A stretch of 64,000 bases of DNA from Ancylobacter sp. TS-1 (GTDB lineage Bacteria; Pseudomonadota; Alphaproteobacteria; Rhizobiales; Xanthobacteraceae), in assembly GCF_009223885.1 (NCBI RefSeq), contig NZ_CP045144.1, positions 1,550,001 through 1,614,000 on the forward strand. Direction: 5' to 3'. Made by a program: the position numbers and the translations under genes. Position 1 is the first letter of the stretch. Each line of letters opens with the position of its first letter. Below are positions 21,488-29,676 of this stretch, in pieces. Under the pieces are notes generated by a model. It saw only the letters and a list, made by a program, of their open reading frames with translations. It was not told the origin of the DNA and did not search any database.

Positions 21488-22119
21488 ATGCCCGGCCTCG
21501 CCAGCGCGTTGACCGCCGCCGCCGTCATGGCGCTGCCGCCCAGCCGCCCGCGCACCACCAGCCACGGCACGCCATGGTCGCCGGCCGCCAGCGCGTCCTT
21601 GGATTCGGCCGCACCGACAAAGCCCACGGGAATGCCAAGAATGGCGGCCGGTTTCGGCGCCCCGGCGTCGAGCATCTCCAACAGGCGGAACAGCGCGGTC
21701 GGGGCGTTGCCGATGGCGACGACGGCGCCTTCCATCCGGTCGCGCCACAGTTCCAGCGCGGCGGCCGAGCGCGTGGTGCCGAGCCGCTCGGCAAGGCCCG
21801 GCACGGCGGGCTCGCGCAGGGTGCAGATCACCTCGTTATTCGCCGGCAGGCGGGCGCGGGTAATGCCATGCGCCACCATCGCGGCGTCGCACAGGATCGG
21901 CGCACCGGCGGCAAGCGCGTTGCGGGCGGCCCGGACCAGCCCCGGCGCGAAGTCGATGGCGAAGGCGGCTTCCACCAGCCCGCAGGCATGGATCATGCGT
22001 ACCGCGACGTCGGCCTCGTCAGGCGTGAAGCGGCCGAGGTCGGCCTCCTCGCGGATGATGGCGAAGGAGCGCTCATAGATCGCGTTGCCGTCGCGCTCAT
22101 AGTCGGTCGGGATCGACAC
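21484..22119 (-). CDS. cobH: Precorrin-8X methylmutase
   Basis: Moves the C-11 methyl group to C-12, forming hydrogenobyrinic acid. It has 211 residues, the family length, and starts at GTG 22119 immediately after the cobG stop (TGAGTG). The catalytic His sits in RMIHACGLVE near residue 43; CDAAMVAHGITRARLP and GIPVGFVGAAESKDAL are further conserved blocks. The last 4 nt overlap the cobI start. Confidence 0.96.
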   Translation of the reverse strand: MSIPTDYERDGNAIYERSFAIIREEADLGRFTPDEADVAVRMIHACGLVEAAFAIDFAPGLVRAARNALAAGAPILCDAAMVAHGITRARLPANNEVICTLREPAVPGLAERLGTTRSAAALELWRDRMEGAVVAIGNAPTALFRLLEMLDAGAPKPAAILGIPVGFVGAAESKDALAAGDHGVPWLVVRGRLGGSAMTAAAVNALARPGI

Positions 22120-23346
22120 TCAGCCCTCGTCCTTGTCCAGAAAGTCCCGCGCCAGCGCGCGCAGCCGGGCCTCGGGCACGATGCCCGGCGGCCGGCTCCG
22201 CGCGAGAACATCGCGCGGCGTGCCTTCGACCACGAGACCCGCCCCCTCGTCCAGCCCCACAATGGTGAGCCGGGCCGGCGCGGGATGCGCGCAGCCCTTG
22301 GCGCAGCCCGAAACATGCAGTTCGCCGTGCCGCACATGCGGCGCCAGTTCCGTTGCCAGCGCGTGGGTCTCCATGCGCGCGGAGGCACAGGCCGGTCGCC
22401 CGGCGCAGGCGAAGACCCGGCGGCGCGGATCGGCGGCATCGGTGATGAAGCCGAGCGCGGCGGCCTGCGCCATGAGCCCCGGCACGGCCTCGCGCGGCAG
22501 CCCGACGAGCAGCAGCGCCCGCCCGGCGGCCGGCTCGGCATGGCGGGCGCCGGCCTCGCGGGCCTCCTGCGCCAGAACCTCCAGCGCCTCCCCGCGCACC
22601 TGCCCGAAGGCGAGGCCGAGCCCGAGCGCGACGGTGCCGTCGTTCAACGCGTGGGTGCCCACCGGGTCGGCGGCGTCCCGCGCAAGCGGGGCATCGCCGG
22701 GGGTGAGGCGACGGCGCCCCACGAGCGCGTCGAGCCCCTCGCGCGCCACAAGGTCGGCCATGCGCGCCTGCGGCCCGTCCTGCGCCAGCGCGCCCAGCAG
22801 ATCGACAACCAGCGTCGCCGCCCGCGCCGCGTCGACCGTGCCCGCCTCCCGCCCAGCCAGCGCGACGCGCCAGCAGGCCCCCGTCGCGGTCAGCGCGATG
22901 TCGGCCTTGAGCGCGGCGAGCGACAGCGCGCCACCGGCATCGAGCGTCACCGACATCTTCGGCGCGAGGCGCGGCACCAGCGGGGCGGCGCCCTCGCTGA
23001 TCATCGTCGCCAGCCGGCGCGGGTCGGCGCGAGCCGCCGGGTCGAGCCCGGCCAGCGCGCCATGCTCGACCGGGAATCCCTCCGGCAGCGCGATGGCGAG
23101 CCGCGCCACGCCTTCCGCCAGCCGGGGCGCGCTCTGCGGCGTCAGCCCGCGTAATTGCAGCTTGCCGCGCGCCGTCACTTCAAGAATGCCGTTGCCCGTC
23201 TCATGCGCCAGCCGCGCCAACCCGGCCAGTTGATCGAATGTGAGCGGCTCCAGCGGCTGAAGCCGCGCCAGCAGCCCGTCGCCGGTCGGCATCGGTTCGG
23301 GCAGCGAGGGGCAGGCGCCCCGCCGCATGGCGGCCACCGCGCTCAT
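22120..23346 (-). CDS. cobG: Precorrin-3B synthase (oxygen-dependent)
   Basis: Monooxygenase-type iron-sulfur protein that hydroxylates precorrin-3A at C-20 using O2, diagnostic of the aerobic cobalamin pathway. It has 408 residues and is related to the nitrite/sulfite reductase haemoprotein fold. The 4Fe-4S cysteines are visible as CAGRPACASARM followed after about 25 residues by SGCAKGCAHPAPA. RGACPSLPEPMPTGDGLLAR at the N-terminus is typical. The start overlaps the cobN stop by 4 nt. Confidence 0.95.
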   Translation of the reverse strand: MSAVAAMRRGACPSLPEPMPTGDGLLARLQPLEPLTFDQLAGLARLAHETGNGILEVTARGKLQLRGLTPQSAPRLAEGVARLAIALPEGFPVEHGALAGLDPAARADPRRLATMISEGAAPLVPRLAPKMSVTLDAGGALSLAALKADIALTATGACWRVALAGREAGTVDAARAATLVVDLLGALAQDGPQARMADLVAREGLDALVGRRRLTPGDAPLARDAADPVGTHALNDGTVALGLGLAFGQVRGEALEVLAQEAREAGARHAEPAAGRALLLVGLPREAVPGLMAQAAALGFITDAADPRRRVFACAGRPACASARMETHALATELAPHVRHGELHVSGCAKGCAHPAPARLTIVGLDEGAGLVVEGTPRDVLARSRPPGIVPEARLRALARDFLDKDEG

Positions 23347-26300
23347 TGCGCCGCCTCCCCGGACAGCGCCGCCAGCGCCTCGGTAATGTCGTTGCGGCGC
23401 GGATGCCAGAGTCCCTTTTCCCGCGCGCCCTCGAAGCGGGCGGCGACGAAGCGCGCCGCCTCGGGCGAGACCTCGATCAGGAAATCGCGCATCCCGGCAT
23501 CATCGACATAGGCGGCATGCAGCGCGTCGATCAGATGGCCCGGCACGGCGCGTGTCGCCTCGGCGAAACCGATCAGCCGGTCGACGGTCTCGGCGATCTC
23601 GGCCGCGCCGCGCGGCCCGTGCCGCCGCAGGCCCTCGGTATAGCGCGGGTTCGCCCGCCCGCGCACGATGCGGGCCAGCGCGGCGTCGAGCGGCCGCGCC
23701 ACCGGCCGCGCCGGGTCGGAGGTGTCGAGCACCACGAGCCCCGGCGCGCGGCCGAGCCGTTCCGCCGCTGCCGCGAAACCGCCGATGAAGGCGAGGTCGG
23801 CGTCGCCTTCCAGCAGGTCGCGGCCGGGATCGTCCGTGCCGTGGATCAGAAGTTCGGCCGCCGCCACCCGCTCCACGAAGGCGTCCCCGGCCGCGCGCGC
23901 CGTTCCCTCGGCCCCGCCATAGGCGTGCGAGGCGCTGGCGAGATAGGCCGCGCCCAGCGATTCCCGCTCGATCCCGCCGGCGCGGGTGTCCAGCCCCGCG
24001 CCATAGGCACCCGGCGCGGTGCCGAAGATGCGCGGGGCATTCTCGCCGGCCGCGCGTAGCGGGTTCTCGTCCGCGCTCTCCTCGCGCCGCGCCACCGCCC
24101 GCAGCGCGGCGTCGATGAGCGCGATCTGCGCCGGGAACAGGTCGCGGAACAGGCCGGATATGCGGAAGGTGACGTCGACGCGCGGGCGGCCGAGCGCGGC
24201 GGGCGGCAGCACCTCCACGCCGGTAACGCGTCCGGTGGCCGGGTCCCAGACCGGGCGGGCGCCGATCAGCGCCAGCCCCTGCGCGATCTCCTCGCCGCCG
24301 GTACGCAGCGTCGCGCTGCCCCACAGGTCGAGCACGAGGGAGCGCGGCCAGTCGCCATGGGCCTGCGCATGGGCGCGCAGCACCTCCTCCGCCGCCAGCC
24401 GGCCGAGGTCCATGGCGGTCGGCGTCGGCAAGGCGCGGGGATCGCTGGCGTAAAGGTTGCGCCCGGTCGGCATCACATCGGTGCGCCCCCGGCCCGGCGC
24501 GCCGGCGGGCCCGGCAGCCACGCGCCGCCCGTCCAGCACGGCCAGCAGCCCGTCGCGCTCGGCCGCCCCGCAGGCGCCGCGTCCATAGACATGAAAGCCG
24601 TCCTTGAGCCGCATCTCCTTGATGTCGCAGAGAAAGGCGTCGATCTGCCTGAGCGCCTCGTCGGGCGGCGCATCCGTTGCCAGCCCGGCATCGCGGGCAA
24701 GGCCGGTGCGCGCCGCCTCCTCGACGATCAGCCGGGCGAGGCGCTCGCGGCGACGGCGGTCGAGCCCGTCGGCCTGCGCGTATTCGTCGACCAGCCGCTC
24801 CAGCCCGGCCGCGTCCCCGGCCAGCCCCGCCTCGATGGTGGGCGGCGGCAGATGGCCAAGGGTGATCGCGGCGATGCGCCGTTTCGCCTGCGCCGCCTCG
24901 CCGGGATTGGAGACGATGAAGGGATAGGCAACGGGAAGGCTGCCCAGCACCAGTTCGGGGAAGCAGGCGCTGGTGAGCGCCACATGCTTGCCGGGCAGCC
25001 ATTCCAGCGTGCCATGCGCGCCCATATGCACCAGCGCGTCGGCGCCCCCCTGCAGCCAGTGGCCGAAGGCGAGCAGCCCGTGGCGCGGCGGGAGGGCGGG
25101 GTCGTGATACTGCGCGCGCCGCTCGGCAACAGAGCCGCGCTCGGGCGCCAGCGCTACCGTGACGTTGCCGAAGCGGGCGGCCCGGAAACGGAAGGCGCCG
25201 TCCACGAGGTCCGGGTCGTCCTCCGGCGCGCCCCACGCCGACTGGACGGCAGCCACCGCCTCGGGCGGCAGGGTGTCGAGATGGGCGCGGTAGGTAAGGA
25301 GCGACAAGACCGCACCCTCATCGTCATTCCCGAGCCCGAACGACGTCATCCCGGCCGAAGGCGAAGCCGCAGAGCCGGGATCGCTCTCCGTGCTGAAAGC
25401 GATCCCGGATCGGCCGTTGGCCGTCCCGGATGACGGGGCCCGACCCTCGGCTCTCACCGCCTCCACCAGCGCCTTCTCGTCGCCCGGCGCGTCGTCGACC
25501 CGGTAGCCGGCGGCCTTCAGGTCCTCCAGCAGCACGCGCACACTCGCCGGCACATCGAGGCCGACCGCCCAGCCGGTGCGGCCGGGGGCGCCGGCATAGT
25601 CCGGCATCAGCACGGCGAGGCGCCGACGCGCAGGAGGCAGGCGCCGCAGTCGCGCCAGCGCCGCCACGCGCGCGGCCACCTGCTCCACCCGGTCCGGCTC
25701 GGGAAGGTTCACCAGCGCCGCGAAGCCGGGCACGGCGGGGGTTTCCTGCGGCGCCTTGAAGGAAAGCGCCCCGGCGAGCACCCGTCCGTCGAGTTCGGGC
25801 AGCACGACATGCATGGCGAGATCGGCGCTGGTCAGCCCACGCACGCCTTCGGCCCAGGCCGTGCGCGCCGTGGTGCCGACAATCGCCTGCAACACCGGCA
25901 CATCAGGCGCGTCGAGCACCGTCGCCTCGCCGGGATCGGCGGCGGCGAAGGCGGTGAGCGTCACGATAGCGGCGGGCTCCATCCCCGCCAGCGCCTCCCG
26001 CAGAAAGGCGATGGAGGTCGGCTCCTTGAGGCTCGCCACGAAGATCGGCACCGGCGCCAGCCCGCGCGCCGCCAGCGCCGCGCACAGGGCGTCGACCGGC
26101 GCGGTGTCGGCGGCGAGCCACATGGAACGGTAGAAGATGACGGGAACGGCGGGACGGGCGGCGTCCACAAGAGAGACACCCTCATCCCCGGGCTCGACCC
26201 GGGGACCCGGCGTTTCCGAGGTCGCAATGCGTGGCCCCTGGGTGGCCGGGTCAAGCCCGGTCCTGAGGGCGTGTTGGTCCTCGGAAGCCCTCTCCCCACG

Positions 26301-26885
26301 GGGGAGAGGGTTGGGTGAGGGGGAAGCAACGCCCCCCTCATAAAACCCCGCCAGCGGCACCGGCTCGGGCGGCGGCGCTTGTCCCGGACGCCCGGCATGG
26401 CCCGCCAGCCGGCGCAGCAAAGCGCGCATGTTGGAAGGCCCGCCGGCGCGGAAATAGGCGAGCAGCGCCGCGAGTTCGTCGGCTGGCAGCGTCGAGGCTT
26501 CGGCGAGGCGCGGGTCGTCGCGGTCCTCGCCCGGCAGCACGGCGAGCTTGAAGCCGCGCGCGCGCGCCTCGGCGCCAAGGCGCTCGACGCCGTAGCGCCA
26601 CCAGTCGAGCCCGCCGAGCAGCCGCACCACCACAATGCGGGCACGGCTCCCCACCTTGTCGATCCACAGATCGACCGAGAGCGGATGGCGCAGATCGCGC
26701 AGGCTGGCGAGGCGCAGGCTCGGCAAGGTGCCGTCCTCGCTTTGCGCGCGGGCGAGCGCCGAGGCGAGACCCATCAGGTCGCTGTCGGTGAAGGAGACCA
26801 CCACCACCTCCCCCGGCGTCTGGCCGAGGTCCACCGGCTCGACAAGATCGTCGAGGCTGGAGGATGTGGTGGTGAGGATGTGCAT
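23343..26885 (-). CDS. cobN: Cobaltochelatase large subunit CobN, with two in-frame repeat insertions
   Basis: Large subunit of the ATP-dependent CobNST complex that inserts cobalt into hydrogenobyrinic acid a,c-diamide. It has 1180 residues, in the family range. Core motifs include VPVIFYRSMWLAADTAP, HMGAHGTLEWLPGKH, YPFIVSNPGEAAQAKRR and FHVYGRGACG. Two stretches look foreign to the family. Residues about 186-239 read family B and C palindromes, and residues about 481-525 read a family A palindrome. Both are low in hydrophobics and rich in Gly, Pro and Ser, and the frame stays open through both. cobS and cobT are not in the window. It follows cobW with an extra repeat in the 134-nt gap and overlaps cobG by 4 nt. 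Confidence 0.95.
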   Translation of the reverse strand: MHILTTTSSSLDDLVEPVDLGQTPGEVVVVSFTDSDLMGLASALARAQSEDGTLPSLRLASLRDLRHPLSVDLWIDKVGSRARIVVVRLLGGLDWWRYGVERLGAEARARGFKLAVLPGEDRDDPRLAEASTLPADELAALLAYFRAGGPSNMRALLRRLAGHAGRPGQAPPPEPVPLAGFYEGGVASPSPNPLPRGERASEDQHALRTGLDPATQGPRIATSETPGPRVEPGDEGVSLVDAARPAVPVIFYRSMWLAADTAPVDALCAALAARGLAPVPIFVASLKEPTSIAFLREALAGMEPAAIVTLTAFAAADPGEATVLDAPDVPVLQAIVGTTARTAWAEGVRGLTSADLAMHVVLPELDGRVLAGALSFKAPQETPAVPGFAALVNLPEPDRVEQVAARVAALARLRRLPPARRRLAVLMPDYAGAPGRTGWAVGLDVPASVRVLLEDLKAAGYRVDDAPGDEKALVEAVRAEGRAPSSGTANGRSGIAFSTESDPGSAASPSAGMTSFGLGNDDEGAVLSLLTYRAHLDTLPPEAVAAVQSAWGAPEDDPDLVDGAFRFRAARFGNVTVALAPERGSVAERRAQYHDPALPPRHGLLAFGHWLQGGADALVHMGAHGTLEWLPGKHVALTSACFPELVLGSLPVAYPFIVSNPGEAAQAKRRIAAITLGHLPPPTIEAGLAGDAAGLERLVDEYAQADGLDRRRRERLARLIVEEAARTGLARDAGLATDAPPDEALRQIDAFLCDIKEMRLKDGFHVYGRGACGAAERDGLLAVLDGRRVAAGPAGAPGRGRTDVMPTGRNLYASDPRALPTPTAMDLGRLAAEEVLRAHAQAHGDWPRSLVLDLWGSATLRTGGEEIAQGLALIGARPVWDPATGRVTGVEVLPPAALGRPRVDVTFRISGLFRDLFPAQIALIDAALRAVARREESADENPLRAAGENAPRIFGTAPGAYGAGLDTRAGGIERESLGAAYLASASHAYGGAEGTARAAGDAFVERVAAAELLIHGTDDPGRDLLEGDADLAFIGGFAAAAERLGRAPGLVVLDTSDPARPVARPLDAALARIVRGRANPRYTEGLRRHGPRGAAEIAETVDRLIGFAEATRAVPGHLIDALHAAYVDDAGMRDFLIEVSPEAARFVAARFEGAREKGLWHPRRNDITEALAALSGEAAQ
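25344..25435. repeat. Family A palindromic element inside the cobN coding region
   Basis: A 92-bp element with CGTCATCCCGG at one end and CCCGGATGACG at the other, plus inner GAGCCGGGATCG/CGATCCCGG arms. The same element lies between genes at 26907-27002 and 42187-42276 and in the 5' part of the YVTN gene (36624-36712). Within cobN it is read through in frame on the minus strand and accounts for most of residues 481-525. Confidence 0.88.
26179..26323. repeat. Family B plus family C palindromes inside the cobN coding region
   Basis: Positions 26179-26268 carry a family B element (CCTCATCCCCGGG...CCGGGTCAAGCCCGG...CTGAGG), like the intergenic copy at 49950-50038. Positions 26288-26323 carry a family C element (CCCTCTCCCC/GGGGAGAGGG then TTGGGTGAGGGGG), like those at 36739-36852. 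Together they encode residues about 188-239 of CobN, between conserved GFY and VPVIFYRS segments, with no stop or frameshift. Confidence 0.85.
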
Positions 26886-26906
26886 GGGCCGCCCTTCTCC
26901 TCAGGC

Positions 26907-27002
26907 CGTCATCCCGGCCGCAGCGAAGCGCAGAGCCGGGATCGCGCGCAAGGAAAGCGCTCCGCGATCCCGGATACGGCCTGCGGCCGTTCCGGGATGA
27001 CG
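26907..27002. repeat. Family A palindromic element between cobW and cobN
   Basis: A 96-bp copy with the same ends (CGTCATCCCGG/CCGGGATGACG) and inner GAGCCGGGATCG/GCGATCCCGG arms as the copy inside cobN. It fills most of the gap between the cobW stop and the cobN start on one apparent transcript. The cobN Shine-Dalgarno (GAGGAGAAGGG) lies just outside it. Confidence 0.88.
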
Positions 27003-27019
27003 ACCCATGACGACGGCCC

Positions 27020-28090
27020 TCACGCCGGCACGCTCTCGCCGGCGAGGATCGCTTCCACCTTGGCCCGGTCGAGCCCCTTCAGCCCGATGGCGACGAGGCG
27101 GCCCGTGCGCGGGCCGGCGCCCCACGGGCGGTCGAAATGATGCGCCACGCGCGGCCCCACCGCCTGCACGAGAAGGCGCAGCGGCTTGCCGGCGACGGAA
27201 AGAAACCCCTTCACCCGCAGCACGTCGGCCTCCTGCGCCGCCCGCGCCACCCGCGCCGCGAATTCCTCGGGATCGGCGATCTCGGGCACCTCGACGACGA
27301 AGCTGTCGAAGTCGTCATGGTCGTGGTCGAGCTCGTCGTCGTGATGGGTCCGGCGGTTCTCGATGTCGTCCTCGGTGCCGACCCCGAGCCCCATCAGGAT
27401 CGCCGGGTCGATCCGCCCTTCGGTGACGCTGACCACGCGCACGCCCTTCGGCAACTCGCCATCGAGCGCGGCGCGGGCGCGGACCTGCCCCTCGGCATCG
27501 ATCAGGTCGCCCTTGGTGAGAATGACGAGATCGGCGCAGGCGATCTGGTCGTCGAACACCTCCTCGATCGGGTCGTCATGGTCGAGCACGACATCGCTCG
27601 CGCGCTGGGCGGCCAGCGCGTCATGGTCGTGCGCCACGCGGCCGGCGGCGAGCGCCTCGCCGTCGACCACCGCCACCACGCCGTCCACCGTCACCCGGCT
27701 CTTGATCGCCGGCCAGTGGAAGGCCTGCACCAGCGGCTTCGGCAGCGCGAGGCCGGAGGTCTCGATGAGGATGTGGTCGACCTTCGGCTCGAGGGCGAGG
27801 ATGGCGTCGAGCGCGGGAACGAAATCGTCCGCCACCGTGCAGCAGATGCAGCCATTGGCGAGTTCGACGATGTTCTCCTCCGGGCAGGTGTCGATGCCAC
27901 AGCCCTTCAGTATCTCGCCGTCAATGCCGACATCGCCGAACTCGTTGACGATGACGGCGAGGCGCTTGCCCCGCGCATTCTCCAGCACATGGCGGATCAG
28001 CGTCGTCTTTCCCGAGCCGAGGAAGCCGGTGACGATGGTGCACGGCACCCGGTCGAGGGAGGTCGGCGAGGCGGGGCGGGCGTCGGACAT
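27020..28090 (-). CDS. cobW: Cobalamin biosynthesis GTPase CobW (COG0523 metallochaperone)
   Basis: G3E-family GTPase thought to deliver cobalt to the CobNST chelatase. It has 356 residues. Motifs are the P-loop TGFLGSGKTTL near residue 25, the metal-binding GCICC at about residue 80, the GTPase motif LTKGD, and a His/Asp-rich metal-binding stretch (HHDDELDHDHDD) near residue 250, followed by the CobW C-terminal domain. ATG 28090 has GGAG upstream. The gene lies behind a cobalamin riboswitch, which should shut off cobW and the downstream cobN-G-H-I-J genes when adenosylcobalamin is plentiful. Confidence 0.96.
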   Translation of the reverse strand: MSDARPASPTSLDRVPCTIVTGFLGSGKTTLIRHVLENARGKRLAVIVNEFGDVGIDGEILKGCGIDTCPEENIVELANGCICCTVADDFVPALDAILALEPKVDHILIETSGLALPKPLVQAFHWPAIKSRVTVDGVVAVVDGEALAAGRVAHDHDALAAQRASDVVLDHDDPIEEVFDDQIACADLVILTKGDLIDAEGQVRARAALDGELPKGVRVVSVTEGRIDPAILMGLGVGTEDDIENRRTHHDDELDHDHDDFDSFVVEVPEIADPEEFAARVARAAQEADVLRVKGFLSVAGKPLRLLVQAVGPRVAHHFDRPWGAGPRTGRLVAIGLKGLDRAKVEAILAGESVPA

Positions 28091-28214
28091 GCGGCATCTC
28101 CACGAGAACGGTCGAAATCGCGGGATGCATCGGTCGCGGAAGGACTTTCCGCGCGAAGCCGCCGGGAACGGTCCCGTGGCTCTGCCTGACTGCCGGGCAC
28201 CCCGCCGGCATACA

Positions 28215-28405
28215 CGACCGAACCTTCGGCAGGTCTCCTGGCTCGCGGGTCGCCGCCTCGTCGCCGCCTTCCCGGAGAGGCTCTCCAGTGGCTTTCGGCG
28301 CAGGCTCGCCGCTCACAGTTGCGGGGGCAGCCGCGGAATTGGAGCGCCGGGCGCTCCTCACCGCATTCCCTCTTCGTCCCTCCCGGGGGAGGAAACCGAT
28401 GGTCG
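28215..28405 (-). promoter_or_regulatory. Cobalamin riboswitch controlling cobW-cobN-cobGHIJ
   Basis: On the minus strand the conserved elements occur in order: GAATGCGGTG, the B12-box region GCCCCCGCAACTGTGAGCGG, GCCACTGG, GGGAAGGC, then the 3' GCGAGCCAGGAGACCTGCC closing segment. It lies about 125 nt upstream of the cobW ATG. Such elements bind adenosylcobalamin and lower expression. The exact ends are estimated from the outermost conserved segments. Confidence 0.95.
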
Positions 28406-28410
28406 CGGCC

Positions 28411-28439
28411 ACTAAAGGAGCGCGCCGGGGGAATGTCAA
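28411..28439 (-). promoter_or_regulatory. Predicted sigma-70-type promoter for the cobW riboswitch transcript
   Basis: On the minus strand there is a consensus TTGACA (28439-28434), a 17-nt spacer and TTTAGT (28416-28411). This would start transcription around 28404, right at the 5' edge of the cobalamin riboswitch. The hexamers and spacing are seen; promoter activity is inferred. Confidence 0.75.
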
Positions 28440-28457
28440 ATGCCGGCCGCCCCGCGA

Positions 28458-28485
28458 TTGCCGCACGGCGATTGCCGGCTATACT
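28458..28485 (+). promoter_or_regulatory. Predicted promoter for the cbtB riboswitch transcript
   Basis: TTGCCG (28458-28463), a 16-nt spacer and TATACT (28480-28485) lie just before the plus-strand riboswitch, giving a predicted start near 28492. It is divergent from the cobW promoter, with about 20 bp between the two -35 boxes. Confidence 0.65.
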
Positions 28486-28494
28486 CGCCGTTGT

Positions 28495-28695
28495 CGTCGG
28501 TTCCCGTGATGCGCACGGGACGCAAGACGGGAACGCGGTGGGGCGGAAACCTTCCTCGGAAGGACACCGCCGAATCCGCGGCTGCCCCCGCAACTGTGAG
28601 CGGCGAGCCCTCCTCCATCGGCCACTGGCGTCAGCCGGGAAGGCGGAGACAAGGGCCGTGACCCGCGAGCCAGGAGACCGGCCGTCGACAGAACC
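28495..28695 (+). promoter_or_regulatory. Cobalamin riboswitch controlling cbtB-cbtA-cobU-cobO
   Basis: Plus-strand conserved parts in order: GGGAACGCGGTG, GCTGCCCCCGCAACTGTGAGC, GCCACTGG, CGGGAAGGCGG, then ACCCGCGAGCCAGGAGACCGGCC. A following hairpin GGCCCTC/GAGGGCC (28701-28719) abuts the cbtB ribosome-binding site AAGGAG, which suggests control at translation initiation (inference). It is the mirror partner of the riboswitch at 28215-28405. Confidence 0.95.
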
Positions 28696-28731
28696 GCAAC
28701 GGCCCTCGGGTGGAGGGCCAAAGGAGCTGAC

Positions 28732-28929
28732 ATGACGACCCCGCACAGCCGCGACGCGGCTGCCTCCCACGATTCGCTGCACACCTCGCTGGCCTCCCGC
28801 GCCGTCCAGATCACCTTCGCCGCCCTGCTCGGCGTCTTCGTGCTCGGCGGGGTGGGCTTCTCCCACATCAGCGCCGTGCACAATGCGACGCACGATGTGC
28901 GCCACGCCAACGCCTTCCCCTGCCACTGA
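28732..28929 (+). CDS. cbtB: Cobalt transporter small subunit CbtB
   Basis: A 65-residue protein with one membrane helix (ITFAALLGVFVLGGVGF) and a short C-terminal tail rich in histidine (HNATHDVRHANAFPCH) that probably binds metal. CbtB and CbtA form a predicted cobalt uptake system that is regularly placed under cobalamin riboswitches in alphaproteobacteria. The ATG has AAGGAG 6 nt upstream. cbtA follows 21 nt downstream. Confidence 0.92.
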   Translation: MTTPHSRDAAASHDSLHTSLASRAVQITFAALLGVFVLGGVGFSHISAVHNATHDVRHANAFPCH

Positions 28930-28950
28930 CGCGCCGGGGGAGAACGCATC

Positions 28951-29673
28951 ATGTCGCTTTTCAGGACGATTCTGTTTGTCGCCGCGCTCGCCGGCATCGG
29001 TACCGGGCTGGTGGTTTCCGCCCTTCATCTGTTCACCACCGTGCCGCTGATCCTGCAGGCCGAGACCTTCGAGAATGCGGGTGGGGAAGCCGCCCCCGCC
29101 GTCACGGCGGAGGCGCACGAGCACGCGCCCGGCGCCGCCGCCCATTCCCATGACGAGGAGGAATGGGGCCCCGCCGACGGCATCGAGCGCAACGGCCTCA
29201 CCGTGATCTTCACCGTGCTCACCGGCTTCGGCTTCGGCCTGCTGCTGATCGCGGCGAGCGAGGTCACGGGCGGGCTCAAGGGCTGGCATCAGGGCCTGCT
29301 GTGGGGCCTCGCCGGCTTCGCCGCCTTCACCGTGGCGCCGGGGCTCGGCCTGCCGCCGGAACTACCGGCCATGCCCGCCGCCGACCTCGCCGCCCGGCAG
29401 GTCTGGTGGGTCGGCACGGTGGCGGCGACGGCGGGCGGCCTCGCGCTGCTCGCCTTCGGCCGCTCGCCCCTGCTCGCCGTGCTCGGCGTGGCGCTGATCC
29501 TCGCCCCGCACGTGATCGGCGCGCCGCAGCCCGAGAGCCATGAGAGCCCGATCCCGGAAGCCCTTCACCACAGCTTCGTGGTGGCGAGCGTCGCGGTCAG
29601 CTTCGTGTTCTGGGTCCTGCTCGGCGGCCTGGCCGGCTGGCTGCGGCCGCGACTGGCCCGCATGGCGGGCTGA
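28951..29673 (+). CDS. cbtA: Cobalt transporter CbtA
   Basis: Integral membrane subunit of the predicted CbtAB cobalt importer, 240 residues with about five to six membrane helices. The start FRTILFVAALAGIGTGLVVS and the loop with several histidines around residues 55-70 (EAHEHAPGAAAHSHDEEE) fit the family and suggest metal capture. GGGGGAGAA precedes the ATG. The cobU start is 3 nt after its stop, so cobalt uptake and late cobalamin steps are co-expressed under the upstream riboswitch. Confidence 0.93.
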   Translation: MSLFRTILFVAALAGIGTGLVVSALHLFTTVPLILQAETFENAGGEAAPAVTAEAHEHAPGAAAHSHDEEEWGPADGIERNGLTVIFTVLTGFGFGLLLIAASEVTGGLKGWHQGLLWGLAGFAAFTVAPGLGLPPELPAMPAADLAARQVWWVGTVAATAGGLALLAFGRSPLLAVLGVALILAPHVIGAPQPESHESPIPEALHHSFVVASVAVSFVFWVLLGGLAGWLRPRLARMAG

Positions 29674-29676
29674 GGC

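Noticed and set aside
23343..26885. cobN as a pseudogene because of its foreign-looking segments
   Set aside because: The frame is unbroken from start to stop and all conserved CobN blocks are present; the foreign stretches are in-frame repeats.
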